Below, one piece after another: positions 19,719-31,061 of a stretch of 64,000 nucleotides of DNA. Positions within the stretch are counted from its first letter, which is position 1. The number at the start of each line of letters is the position of its first letter. The DNA lies in contig RPFO01000089.1 of assembly GCA_009746045.1 (NCBI GenBank), positions 855,364 through 919,363 of the forward strand. Direction: 5' to 3'. The notes under the pieces are model-generated. The model had not been told where the DNA came from. It was given only the letters and a program-made list of their open reading frames with translations, and did no database searches. The translations under genes were made by a program, and so were the position numbers. Source of the DNA: Mesostigma viride (lineage: Eukaryota; Streptophyta; Mesostigmatophyceae; Mesostigmatales; Mesostigmataceae).

Positions 19719-20183
19719 TTCTTCCATTGCTCGGGGATTTCCCCGAGGACCCCCAGTTGCCGCAGCTGGTGCCGGCTATACGCGCGCCGTTGGACCAGAT
19801 TCGCAACATTTTATCGCAATTTACGGTCCAGGTGCGGGGAGGTTTGCGGTCGGTGAACGAGGTCACCACTGCCATCGAGGAGCTGGACAACGCCATCTCT
19901 TCGCTCACCGGCTACCAAAGAAATTTACAAAACTGGGCATCACTACGCACGGGGGGCGCGCCGGTGGATCCTGAGTTTACCTATGAGTACTGCGATTTCC
20001 GGGGCCTCGACTACTGAGTCGGCCAATTTTTTATCCAGTGCTCGTCGACATTTTGTCGAATTTTCAGCGGCGATTCGCGGGGCGGCGGCGACACCGGCGC
20101 AGGCGGCAGTTGCGACAATTTTTGTACATACTTAATTATTCTGCTGCTTTGCTGAGGTGTTTTTGAATAGCTTGTAGTGCAGA
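19719..20183 (+). other. Leader with a 116-aa ORF of unknown origin
   Basis: A frame from 19,667 to 20,017 encodes a helical stretch (IRAPLDQIRNILSQF ... EVTTAIEELDNAISSL) with clean codon pattern and a TGA stop, followed by 165 bp of leader to the gag ATG. It is not gag-like and has no match in copia element 2; it may be a fragment acquired when the 5' LTR was rearranged. Confidence 0.4.
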
Positions 20184-21293
20184 ATGGCAGACGGGCGCCG
20201 TAGCAAAGGTGCCCCAGCCAGTGGGAATAATGGTGGTGCTGGTAGTGGGACAGCTCACGTAGATGACGTGGGGTCACCGGGAAATTACCACTATCATCAC
20301 AATAATAATAATGCACAAGCTGTTCTTGGTTATGATCTCACTACCCAGGGTTTGCTTATTGTGAATCAACTGCAACCTGTCACGTCAGACACAAAGCCCA
20401 AGCAGGCTGAGGAGTTTGTGGAGGGGCTAGAGGGGTTTCCAAGTTTGTACGGTGGTACAAACTATTACCAGATCTGGATAGGTAGCCAGACTTTTGGCAA
20501 GTGTACAGATCAGATCAAGGACCTCACTAGAGAGTGCAAGAAGGCCAACAAGGCCTGGTCCAGCTACGTGGCAGAGTTAAAGGAGCTGCTAGAGGATCAG
20601 AGGAAGAAAGTGGGGATCCATTGGCAGGATAAATACCAGGGTGGGAGGTCAAGGGAGACCTGATCCAGAACTTCCTTAACTATTGTAAAATGGTTGAGGA
20701 GGGCAGGGCTCACGGCTTTAATGTTGCTGACAACATAGCCCTGACAAACTGGCTCAAGGTTTCTGGGCTGGACAAGGCTACACGTGGCTCTTAAAGGTCA
20801 TGTGTGCCCCACACTCAACCCTCAAGGCCTACAAGGTCATAATCAAACAAGCACTCGAGGCAGAGGAGCTGTTTGAGGGTGGAGTGCCAGCAGTGAAGGC
20901 TACCCAGGCAGGTGGGCGTACCCAGGGTGGCTCCAAGACGTCTGAGGCTGACCGAAGCCAAGGAGGGCGTAGGGGCAACCACAACAAGCGAAGGCCAATC
21001 ATTCACCCGACCCTGACAGGAGGTCACACTCCAAGTCGGTGTTCAGGCGGGTGGGTGGTCAGCCCAAGCAGGGCAACGCGTCTGACAACGGGGGCAGTGG
21101 CCAGGGCAAGTCAAAGATACAATGCTACCTGTGCAAGGGGTGGGGGCACATCAAGAAGGAGTGTCCCAGCTTCAAGAAGTCCCAGGGCCAGGGCAGCAAC
21201 AAGAATAACAACAACAACAAGAAGAACAACAACAAGTCCCAGGCAGGCCAGCCTTCAAAGGGCAGTCAGCAAGAAGACAACAAGGAGCAGTGA
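20184..21293 (+). pseudogene. gag: gag of copia-type element 1
   Basis: Starts at ATG 20,184 with a Gly/Asn/Ser/His-rich N-terminus, then a helical capsid-like part. A frameshift near 20,650 interrupts it. The CCHC knuckle CYLCKGWGHIKKEC (C-x2-C-x4-H-x4-C) near 21,120 and a Lys/Asn-rich tail lie in another frame, ending at 21,293. Confidence 0.7.
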
Positions 21294-21433
21294 CTGTCTG
21301 AGGCAACCCCTACACACCTTAATTCACCCAGGGGGAGGCCAGGTGCTCCAATGCAGATTTTATATCTGGGCAACAAGAGGGTGATCTCCAGGTTCAGGGT
21401 GGCCCCAGGTCACCTGGAGAGGTACAGGTTCCT

Positions 21434-24400
21434 ATGAAGACGTCCTTGACAGCTGGTGCAGCTGTAAGAATGTCTGACCCCATGCATCCTCGTGCTGGGC
21501 ACGAGGGTGGACCTCTCATTTTGAGAGAAACCAATGTACAACCACAGAGGGGTGTGAAGGCCTCTGGTGGTATGCATGTGGTCCCTGCTGGCGGTCCAGG
21601 TGTTGGGCATGAGCAGGGTGACTCAGGCTCTGAGTCAGAACAGGATGGAAGTCAGCATGGTGATGCTGGACAACCTGACAGCACAGTCCTGACTGTGCCA
21701 GGGACTGCTTCCTCTGTGTACCAGGAGTTGGGTGCCCGAATCCACAACATGTTTGGGCATGCCACTTCTCTGTCAAACAACTTTGCCTTCCGTATGGGCA
21801 GGGCACCCCTTCTTAAGGCGTGTCAGCAAGCTGCCTCACGGTGTAAGTGCCAGTTGTCCTCCAACAAGCCCAGGAAATCACATGCCAAAGCTCTACCTCA
21901 GAGCATTGGTGATCTGCAGTGTGATATCCAACACATCAGGGGCATGCAACTGTTGGTGTGCGTGGACAGGTACACAAATACAAGGTGCTGGAGCATTTAC
22001 CTTCTATGAAGAACAGGTACTTGCTGGCTGCCCTGCAGAATGTAAGAGCCAAGTTTCCTACCACAAGGATCCAGGTGGACATGCAGTTTCAGCATCTCAA
22101 GGGTGATCCTACCCTTCCTGAGTTGCTGGTTACACCTAGGGAGGCTCATGGGCAGCAGGGTGCTATCGAGAGGGCAATCCAGGAGGTCAAGAAATTGATC
22201 ATCTCTGAAGACTGGGTACCCTTGTCTGCACCTGCACTTGTCAGGAGTGCATGGCTGAGGAACGTGGAGCAGCAGCTGAACAGCAGGGTTAACTTCTACT
22301 ATGATGGAGTTGCTGTCAGCCCAATGGGTCTATATCATGGCCTGTGCCCACCACATGTGCTGGAGGGCTGGAAACATGCTGCACATGTCACCTTTGCCAA
22401 GCTGAGGGAGAAGGACCGGGGTTGGAAGATGCTGGAGCCACAAGTGGGTCAGAAGGTCCTAGCTTGGAAGGAACCTAGCCTTTATGGCAAACGTGGTAGC
22501 TGGAGTCCTGGGGTGGTTACCCAGGTTGATGAAGCTAGCCACGCATGCTTGGTCAGCATGGAGGACGAACCAAAGCATGTACACCGGCTGAGTTGGTCAT
22601 ATGTCAAGCCTAACCTGATGAATGAGGGCAGTCAGGCACAAGGCTCACAGGATCTGCAGGATTTTCAGGTCCCAAGTGACATCACTGACGCAACGACCAC
22701 ATCTGTTGCAGGGGAATCTGTCAGCCCTGGCCAGGTTGCAGAGGTACTTGTTGAACAGGCTGCAAGGTCAACAGCTGGGGAGTCAACTGTCAAGCCCAAG
22801 GCACTAACCAAGCCCAGGGGGACAAGTTTGGCTGGATTGATTGGGGCTCTACAAAGAGCCAAGAAGCAGCCCAAGGTAGCCAAGCTCAGGTGGCATGGCA
22901 ATCTGGGGCTGGACACTGCCTTAGAGGTAGACACTAATTCTCAGGTTTCCATCATTGGGACCAGGGCTGCAGCAGGGTACAGCATGTCTGAACCCAGCTA
23001 TCAGTTTGTGTCTGACTTCAGTGGCGGGGTACACGTGAAGGTACTGGGTGAGGTATTCATTCCTATCCTTGGACAGGACACTGCTTTTTGTGTCTTGGAG
23101 GGCTATCAAGGACCTGCTCTTCTGGGGCAGAATTTCCTATGCCAGGATGGGGTAGTGATCACGTCCTCTCTCCTGACTAAGGAAGGGGCTGGTCAGGTCC
23201 CACTGATTAATTTCAGGACCACTCACCTATCACGTGCAGTAACCAGGACGGTTAAGCGTGTGCAAGTGTGCCAGGGGCAGGAGCCCTTGGTTGATGACCT
23301 CATACTGCCAGCTGCTAGTCATCCAAGCAGTTTGGGCATTGGTCCTCACTCACTTGCTGGACACAGCCCTATCAACTACCAAGGCCTGGTGAAGCTCATG
23401 TCCTCTCCCATTATGTGTCCCCAGGTCACACTGGGTCTGATTAAATCTGGGGAGGACTGGATCTCCAAGAAATGCGTGGAACCTGTCAATGACCTGCCTC
23501 CTGCACGACGTCTACTCAAGCTCAAGTTTGTCATCAAGATGAAGGAGGTGGACGGGGTCAAGGTACCACATGTCAGGCCAGTGCTGAATGAGTTCAAGGG
23601 TACTGGTGAGTGCACTGCTGAGGAGTTGTATACCCCTGGCATGCTGCATGACACTTGGAGGCTGCTGCTGTGTGTATTTCTAGGCCTTCTCAACAAGGGC
23701 TTGGACTATGGCTCAGTGGTGGTAGACTTCAAGAGGGCATTTCTGGAGGGGATGCAGATGTGGCACAGGAAAAGTGGGAGGGCAAGACGCCTTTCTATGT
23801 TAGGGTGCCTGCTGTATGGAAAAGGGACATCCACACGAGTTCCTTAAAATCCTCAAGGGCCTGGAGGGCCTGAGGTCAAGTCCAATAATCTGGAGGGAGA
23901 CTCTCAACCGTTTCCTGAAGGAGCATTGCAACTTGAAGGTCTCTCCTGTAGACCCCTGTCTGTTTCTGGGGCAATGGGAAGGCCTGCCAGTGTATGCTTC
24001 GCTGCACGGGGATGACCTACATCTGATAGCTCCCACGTCGTGGCTTAAGGAGCTGATCTCCATCATTAAGTCCAAGTTTCCTCTGGGTAGGGAGCAATGG
24101 CAGGTGGAGAATGAGCCTCTGCTGTTTGTGGGCATGGAGGCCACACTGGTGAAGAAGGGGGGGAGTGGCGTATGCTGCTGGTGGGGGGCAATGATTATCA
24201 AGAGACCCTCATTAGCAAGCTTCCTCCAACCATCACACAGGCACTGTGTCCCATGGTGAGGGGCATGGTTGCTTGGGTGGCAGGCATTTCCAGGCCAGAC
24301 CTTATGGTCATAGCCAGGTTGCCTGATGACATGCTGGTGGAGCTAGGGTCTGCCAAGGTGGCTGATCAGGTCAGGGCTTCATCTGGCATTCTGTTGTCTG

Positions 24401-24915
24401 CAGTGGATTTATCACAACCCATTTGCATGGAGCTGTATGTGGATAGCTCAATGGACAGCAGGCAGGTCTCCAAGGTCAGGGGCAGGGCTGCAGGGCTCTT
24501 TGTGCTCAGACAGGAAGGCCTGGGGAGTTTGGTGAGCTGGTTTAGTCGCCTGCACAAACGGGTGGCTGTCAGCAGTGATGTGGCAGAATGCAGGGCTATT
24601 TGTGAAGGCATTCACACAAGCCTTTATCTGAAGGAGTTGCTTCATCAGATGACTTCTAACACTCCTTGGCCACTTCAGGTTACCACTCTTCTAAAAACAG
24701 ACTCCATGGGGATGGTGCAGTTTGTGCACAGGCAGATGGCCAGAAGTAGGGACTTGGATTATCTCCTTCTTAAGGAGTTGTCCTCCTTGGCCAATATTGA
24801 GCATATCCCTGGGGTTGACAATCCTGCTGATGCTTTGACCAAGCTAGTGCAGAAGGCAGCAGTGCAATACAAGGTTCTTCAGTCTCTGATGGACCCATCT
24901 CAGCAAGCTGTCTAA
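21434..24915 (+). pseudogene. pol: pol of copia-type element 1 (INT-PR-RT-RNase H)
   Basis: Integrase: zinc-type HNMFGHA ... CKC near 21,750-21,850, D in DLQCDIQH (about 21,920), D in IQVDMQF (about 22,075), E in GQQGAIERAIQEV (about 22,160). A retropepsin-like domain follows at about 22,905-23,150: VDTNSQVSIIG in place of the usual D-T/S-G, and ALLGQNFL as the partner motif. RT: VVDFKRAFLEG (about 23,730), GLEGLRSSPI (about 23,860), and LHGDDLHLI (about 24,005) where Y-x-D-D is expected. RNase H: LYVDSSMD, AECRAI, KTDSMGM and the final NPADALTK. Frameshifts near 21,960, 23,800 and 24,180. The protease after integrase is atypical for the superfamily. Confidence 0.75.
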
Positions 24916-25865
24916 GCTGGTGCCTGGTTATAGGGCATTGGAGAGCAGATTGTGTGGTAGTGTCAGCATTGTGACTGGCATAATACCTGTATTTTAGTCT
25001 GTACTAAGGCTCATGGACCATGGTACACTCACTCTGATTTTAATCAGGATACAGCCAGGTTTTGGCTGGGGTTCATGCTGTTGACTACACAAGGTTGACA
25101 GGTCCATTACAGACCATGTATTCTATTTTAAAAGAAATGTATATTTGTACATACTTCTCACAATGGTCTGGGAACCTTTATTCTGGGGTTTATAGGGCGG
25201 GGTTCGATTCCCTGGTATTATGTTTCTACAAGCTGGCCTGTTCAGGTGTTTGCCTGTTCAGACTTCCCTAGTTCCCCAGGGCAGGATTTAATTGTTGCCT
25301 ATGTGTTTCATTTTGTCATTTGTTTGCTGTGGCAGTTTACCATCTGGCAAGTAGACGGGCGCCGTAAGACGGGCGCCAATAGACCCCTGTTGAGAGAATG
25401 ACAGGCAAACTATTGTAATACGCCTTACTTTGTCAAGTGGTATTTTAATTGTCATGGATTTATTGTACTTATATTGAATATGTACTGGGTTTTATGGGAT
25501 TAGTATCTGGGATTAATGTAACTCACCGCCAGAAGGTCATTGTACTGGAGGCTCTACCGAGGTGATGGGATTAATTCCTGGAGAAGACCTCATAGAATTA
25601 ACCTGTATGTATTTAATTTTGTGTGCTTCTAATATCTGGTGGTACTCTGTAATGCCACTTCCATAGGTTTTTATCCATTTCTCATGGAATGGTTTTCCCT
25701 GTGGCAGATCTGTTTCTTTTCCAGTTCCTTAAAAGAAAAGGCTGGGGGAATGGCAATGGCCATTAAAGACATCTGTTCAAGCTTCAAGCTGGAGTGAAGG
25801 ACATTTCAAGCTACTTCAAGGGTCCCTGGCAGGGGATGTGATCCCTAAAGAAAAGAAGGGATTGG
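24916..25865 (+). other. 3' untranslated part of copia-type element 1
   Basis: About 950 bp without coding capacity. Near 25,352 an AGACGGGCGCCGTA motif occurs twice in close succession; the same motif sits at the gag start (about 20,190). The stretch before the 3' LTR is purine-rich (AAAGAAAAGAAGGGATTGG), a plausible polypurine tract. Confidence 0.5.
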
Positions 25866-26481
25866 AGTTAACGTAAAGGATTTACGTTAGATGGATAGAG
25901 ATTGTTACGCTCTTTCCAACGGCACCTTGAACGCCTCATTTGGTTAAGGAACGTAAAAGTTATGACGTTTCCTAGGCTGTGCCGACAGTACCCGGCGCGC
26001 CACTGTGGGCGCGTACGGACACAGGATGTACAAGTGTCACTTTGATAGTCCGCAGGACGTTGACAGGACTTGTACAGGACTTGATGGTCAATTGATAGGT
26101 AGGCGCACTGTAGCGCGCCAGGACCTATGAGACAATTGATGCTGACAGTGTACGGATAGGTCCACAGGACTAGCCGTATGGACAATTGATAGATCTGCGC
26201 GCCAAAGGCGTGCCAGAGTCTGTGTAATCAATTGATTGACAGTTCAGCTGTGACAGTGCAGCTGAATACTTGGACGCGTCCCTAACAACCTATATGTGTG
26301 ACTTGGTCGCACCGGGACGCTAGTTCTTGCGTGCACGTTCTCTTGGCACTGCGACCCTGTCGCCTGTGCTGCGTGCAGTCTTGGAAGTGACGTGACTTAC
26401 GTCTGTGTTCCCTTGTTATTAATAAAGGCAACTTCCTGCAAGAACCATGGCGGAATTCTTGGCATTCACTCCCCTTCAACT
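25866..26481 (+). repeat. 3' LTR of copia-type element 1 (616 bp)
   Basis: Starts AGTTAACG and ends TTCAACT, giving inverted AGTT/AACT termini instead of TG/CA. Contains AATAAA near 26,421. Followed by the target duplicate GACGC. Confidence 0.8.
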
Positions 26482-26486
26482 GACGC

Positions 26487-27591
26487 GGGGGCGGTATGCG
26501 GGGTGGTGGCATGGTGGCGCAGGGTACAGTTCCGGGTATGGTGACGTTCCAGTCTTCCCCTGTGGTGTTGCAGGCGGGGCCACCGCAGCAGGCGCATCAA
26601 GGGGCGCAGCAGCCATCACGGCAGCCGCTCCAACAGCCGCAGCGGCAGCAGGTGCAGCAGCCGCTCCAACAGCCGCAGCGGCAGCAGGTGCAGCAACAAC
26701 ATCAGCAGTACGGAGAGTCAGGGTATTGGAGTGCCTTGATGTCTCCGGAGGCTGCTCAATTTTCCGGTACGGACTGGACAGGACAACCGGTTCCACGGGC
26801 GTCGCTGGGTCAGCCTTTGCTGTTGGCGGCCGATGGCGTGGGCAGTTTTTTGTCGCAACGTACCGTCAGCAAGTCTTCGGGGGTATTTGAGGGAGAGTTG
26901 CGCATGTGGGAGGCACAGGCTCCCAAGGGGATGTGGGATCCCCCAGCAGGGTTCCACCTGTTAAAACCGGTCGTGGTGCGGGCCACATCGGCGGTAACGG
27001 TACAGGAGGGGACGCGGCGGGTTATGGTGGGTTTGAGGCTGCATCCAGCACGCGCCTTTCCGGTGGTTCTGGAGCGATCCCCTCGGTTGCCTGGTAAGTC
27101 GCGGTCAGCGACTGAGCCGCCACCACCCAGCGAGCCGCGGTTCGAGGGGGATGTCTGGGATCCCACCCCAGACGGATACCATTGTCCTGGCATCGGGGCG
27201 GTGCGGCATCCCAAATACAGTGTGGAGCCGGACATTCTCCTTTGGGAGATGGCACGCCCCGAGGGGGCCAAGCAGGTGAAGGGAAGTCGATCAGACATGA
27301 TTCCCCCCTGTTTTCGAGGCGGTGGCCTCCGTGGTGGAGCAGGCCAGATGTGGGTTTGTCGATCGTGTAAAATGGGAGGTTGTCATCACGCGTCACCGGT
27401 GCCTGTGGGCGTTTCAAGGCATTTTCCCGGTGACGCGGCGTGATGAGAACGGCCGGGTCTTGGTGCGGGGGGTGTTGCGGGACTGTAATATGGACCGTGA
27501 CACGCCGACCCAGGATATGCAGGTGCGTCAACAGCGTTACGAGGAATACCTTCTCTCGCTACAAGGGGCAGTCACTCAGTACAACTGGTAG
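26487..27591 (+). pseudogene. ORF3 of gypsy A, 3' part
   Basis: Continues the frame of 17,762-19,204: Gly/Arg-rich start, a Gln-rich stretch with direct repeats (QQPLQQPQRQQVQ), then a globular C-terminal region. The end, readable after a frameshift near 27,320 (close to a C6 run), has CGFVDRVKWEVVITRHRCLWAFQGIFP and ends in an acidic-Tyr motif (RYEEYLLSLQG). This aligns with CGFLDWARGQVVLTQHRYYWAFLGLFP of element B ORF3, proving that both elements carry the same accessory ORF. Confidence 0.75.
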
Positions 27592-27884
27592 ATGGTTAGG
27601 TGGTCATTGGACCTGGGACGGGTGTAGCGTTCTGGTGGGCCAGAGGAGCTTAGGCCATCACTAGGCCGGGCTCTGGCTTTAGCGTGTGGATCCTTACCCC
27701 GAGCGCGGGCGGGGCAGCTGTGGGTCCCCCTACTGTCACTCTGGTTTGCTGGGCGTCAAGCCTTACTGGGCTCTCGTGGTCACTTGGCTGTTTGTCACGT
27801 TGTTATTATTGTGGCGTTGTGCTCCTCTTTTTCGGGTTCCACCGTTAGGGACGGGTTCTACCGTCCCCCATGGGGGGGGAAGAG
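27592..27884 (+). other. Gypsy A region between ORF3 and LTR, with polypurine tract
   Basis: Ends in a polypurine tract (TGGGGGGGGAAGAG, 27,871-27,884) directly before the LTR. A short frame with one hydrophobic segment (WALVVTWLFVTLLLLW) crosses it; element B has a hydrophobic frame at the equivalent place, but support for a protein is weak. Confidence 0.5.
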
Positions 27885-28380
27885 TGTTACGTCCAAGCTT
27901 GGTTACTTCGGGTTCGTTAGTGGACATATTGGCCGTAACAATATACTGTCGTCAGATTTGTGTAGCTAGTTACGCACCCTTTTTCCAAGGGGTTGGCCTA
28001 CGTTGCTTTTAATAGCACATTATGTGTAGGTCAGGGCCCGGCGCTGTGGTGTAGCGCCGGCTAGCTAGGCCGAGCCACGTGGTGGGCTGAGCCTTAGTCT
28101 AGGGCATTTTCCAGTGTACGCCCATTCGTAGCTAGTTCGGTGGCTTTCAGGTTTACAACACATTCCAGTGTTTTATCATTCGTGGCTAGTCGGGAGGGTG
28201 GGTTTCCACCCACTGTTATTCCGAAACAGTCCACAATCGGGAGTGTTGTTATTGGGCCGGTTGTGGGCCGATCATCTATGCATCATGCATGCCCGCGTTG
28301 TGCATCGCCTTCCAACGTGCACGACGGCGGGCATATAGGTGTTGGTGTTTTATTTACCTTAGTACTCTCTCTCGGTTAAT
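27885..28380 (+). repeat. 3' LTR of gypsy A (right end uncertain)
   Basis: Starts TGTTACGTCC, matching the TGTTACGTCG start of the element B LTR, right after the polypurine tract. I could not find the expected CGTAACA end, so it may be truncated by LINE sequence near 28,380-28,540. Confidence 0.6.
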
Positions 28381-28540
28381 TGCAATGGCATAAAGTGACT
28401 CACGTCTACTTTCCGAGGGGGCTCTGCCCGCGGGTTGGGATAAAGTATGGATTCCAATTCCTGACGTACAAGTTACATGCCATTATCACGATCCGGAATG
28501 TCCTGATAAATGTATCGCACATCCTGTTCCAGGGATTAGT
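28381..28540. other. Unassigned 160 bp between gypsy LTR and LINE
   Basis: No feature recognised; could be the end of the LTR or LINE sequence downstream of the RT catalytic motif. Confidence 0.3.
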
Positions 28541-28735
28541 TCCTACCATGAAGTCGACCATCGTCCACGACAGTCAGTCGTGGATCAGGTGTAGATCTTT
28601 CGCAGCCGGCAGTCAGCCGGATGTAAAACCAGTGTCTTCGAAGAGGGTGGTGTCGTCTGCGTAGATGATGTCTGCCAGCCGACTCTCCGTGTCCGCTCCG
28701 CCATGCCAGTATTTGTTAGCGACCTGCACTCCTGG
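28541..28735 (-). pseudogene. LINE RT fragment with YADD (continues from 31,062)
   Basis: On the minus strand reads GVQVANKYWHGGADTESRLADIIYADDTTLFED: the non-LTR RT catalytic motif YADD in its usual context. It is the continuation of the RT at 31,062-31,985, separated by the tandem insertion 28,736-31,061. Confidence 0.8.
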
Positions 28736-29248
28736 ATAGGTGCTGAAGCTAAGGTCCATTGGAGTGCCTTCCTACCAGAGAAACAAGTTTATTACAATAA
28801 GTGTGTGCAGGCTTTAACAGTTGAGCCTAGCCACACCCTCAAAATCATTGTACAAGTCATTGTCAAGTTAGGCCAGTTCACCATGCTGGGGCCCAGCACA
28901 TGCCCCCTTGGTCCAATCTTGTCCCCAACAGCATGCAGCGAGGGTGGGTGGGTGGGAGCTGCAAAAAGGCCTCCCTACGTTCACCACACCACTCTAAGTA
29001 CGGTGTGAAAATGGAAAACAAAGCACATGTCTCAAGGCGCCGCGCCCCCCTCAATCAAGGGCGGGCACGGTTGCCAGTAGGCACTAGTACCGGCGCACCG
29101 CCGGTCCCTTTTCTCTCTCTAGTCCTAAGTAACAACAAGCACCTAACATGGTGTAGGTGACGTACGGTAGAGCTACGCTACAGGCGGCAGATCGGCCCCC
29201 TTTGAGCCCGCCGCAACATAACTATAAAATGAGCAGATAGCTCAGAAA
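28736..29248. mobile_element. Tandem same-ended element in LINE, copy 1 (513 bp)
   Basis: Begins ATAGGTGCTGAAGC and ends GATAGCTCAGAAA. The left ~190 bp and right ~290 bp are repeated in the next copy, with only ~30 bp between. The end has a small hairpin (TGAGC/GCTCA). Confidence 0.8.
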
Positions 29249-31061
29249 ATAGGTGCTGAAGCTAAGGTCCATTGGAGTGCCTTCCTACCAGAGAAACAAG
29301 TTTATTACAATAAGTGTGTGCAGGCTTTAACAGTTGAGCCTAGCCACACCCTCAAAATCATTGTACAAGTCATTGTCAAGTTAGGCCAGTTCACCATGCT
29401 GGGGCCCAGCACATGCCCCCTTGGTCCAATCTTGTCCCACATCACCATCTCTGGCCACCCAGGCCGTTTCCAGCCCTGGTGGTAGGAACGCAACCACTTG
29501 GAATGCTGGGCTCTTGTTGGCATGATGATGCCCCCCTTCCCGCCCCCGTGTGGCCGCTACGGTCTCCCGGCGGACGCAGGGCGGAGCCACATGCGTTCCC
29601 CTTCCTAGAGGGCGCATCCCAGTGCTGCCGCTTTAGGACTTATGCCACCTGGGAACGTCTCCAGCTCACCCAACCACCATCACCAGCCCACCGGCAAAGC
29701 CGCTGGGATTTCCCGAGGGTAGAGCCACTGCCACTGGCTCCATTACCCCCCATCGTGGTGATAATGATGGCTGCGGACCTCCTAGCGCCAAGGCTCACCA
29801 TCGCCATGGTGTCACGAGCCTTGGCGCAGCCGCAGCCGAGTGGAGCTTTATTATGGTATATAATGCATTTTCTTAAAACAAAGCCGGACCGCACTGCCGG
29901 GTTCCACACGCACCCCCCCTCGTGGGGGGCGCGTGAAAACGGCAAAGGCAAAGCGGAGCCCGCCGCCTTTGGGCGGGCGTAGCGGAGCCTTTCACGCGCC
30001 CCCCACGAGGGGAAAATTTTTTTTCCAGGCTTGCCAGGCGCTGTAGAATTTCTTAACCAGATTTTTTGTAAGTGCGCAAAAATACCCACGGTTTTCCGCA
30101 GCTTCCCACCTCTCCCTTATCGCCAAGGGCAGAAGGGGCCTGCTCGCCGGAGCGCCGAGAGGGTACAGAGTGCCTGCCGACCTACCCATGCCGACAGGAC
30201 CCCCCCCCGACCCACGGCAGCCGCTGCCTTTGCTGAAAAACTGGGCAATTATGAATAGCGCGCTCCTCCCACCAAGATTCGCTCCAGCCCCGCATCCTCC
30301 CCGAAACTCCCGTCTGGCCACAGGCCGAAAGATCGGGTCCGCTGTCAGGCTCCTGGTAGTTATGGGCTACCCTGGCACCCCACGCTAGCCATCTCCACGT
30401 TTAAGGCAGATTCGCCTCCACCTGTGATTCTTTCCACCGTAGCCGCTGGCCCTGGCCTGTATGGCTCCTTCCCTGACGTTGTCCGACTAAAAACGCAGCT
30501 TCCCCAGTGTCAGGAAGCTGCTTGCCGCACCCAGGGGTAGAGGGGAATCGTCAGTGGGCCCAGCGCCGGAAATCACACCCTTTTACTCAAATCGTAGAGC
30601 CCCCCACCCAACAACCATTACCGTGGCCTGTAACGGTAGGTGGCGATCATAAAGACTTTTATTCCAGGCCTCTCCACGCCCGGAGAGGCCGATAGCATCG
30701 TCTTACATTCAGCGCAGCCGCCATAGCGGCCAGCCGACCTTGCCAGCAAATGCTGGGATCAAGTTGCGAAGCTGCAAAAAGGCCTCCCTACGTTCACCAC
30801 ACCACTCTAAGTACGGTGTGAAAATGGAAAACAAAGCACATGTCTCAAGGCGCCGCGCCCCCCTCAATCAAGGGCGGGCACGGTTGCCAGTAGGCACTAG
30901 TACCGGCGCACCGCCGGTCCCTTTTCTCTCTCTAGTCCTAAGTAACAACAAGCACCTAACATGGTGTAGGTGACGTACGGTAGAGCTACGCTACAGGCGG
31001 CAGATCGGCCCCCTTTGAGCCCGCCGCAACATAACTATAAAATGAGCAGATAGCTCAGAAA
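29249..31061. mobile_element. Tandem same-ended element in LINE, copy 2 (1,813 bp)
   Basis: Same ends as copy 1, joined without spacer, but with a unique 1.33-kb middle (29,441-30,765). The middle includes a perfect 23-bp inverted repeat (29,915-29,938 with 29,990-30,012) around GCGTGAAA/TTTCACGC. No coding capacity recognised. No target duplication at the LINE insertion site. Confidence 0.8.

Larger units (their letters stand above)
19205..26481 (+). mobile_element. Copia-type LTR element 1, nested in gypsy ORF3
   Basis: Bounded by the 5-bp duplication GACGC (19,200-19,204 and 26,482-26,486) and by termini AGTTAACG...TTCAACT. The two flanking halves of gypsy ORF3 join in frame across the site, which confirms the boundaries. 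The 3' LTR is 25,866-26,481; the 5' LTR matches it only for its first ~510 bp. The internal region has gag, integrase, protease-like, RT and RNase H segments in that order with many frameshifts, so it is inactive. Confidence 0.85.
10176..28380 (+). mobile_element. Ty3/gypsy chromovirus element A (degenerate, with nested insertions)
   Basis: Order gag, protease, RT, RNase H, integrase, chromodomain, ORF3, polypurine tract, LTR. Every part has a recognisable counterpart in element B (56,005-64,000, minus strand). Frameshifts near 10,975, 12,730, 13,895, 16,905, 17,625 and 27,320 and a stop near 13,960 mean no intact polyprotein. Two younger insertions interrupt it: 14,421-16,238 and 19,205-26,481. 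The right end is approximate because no matching LTR end was found. Confidence 0.85.

Noticed and set aside
27686-28012. Membrane protein (ORF4) at gypsy 3' ends
   Set aside because: The open frames run through the polypurine tract into the LTR; the apparent similarity with element B comes from these non-coding signals.
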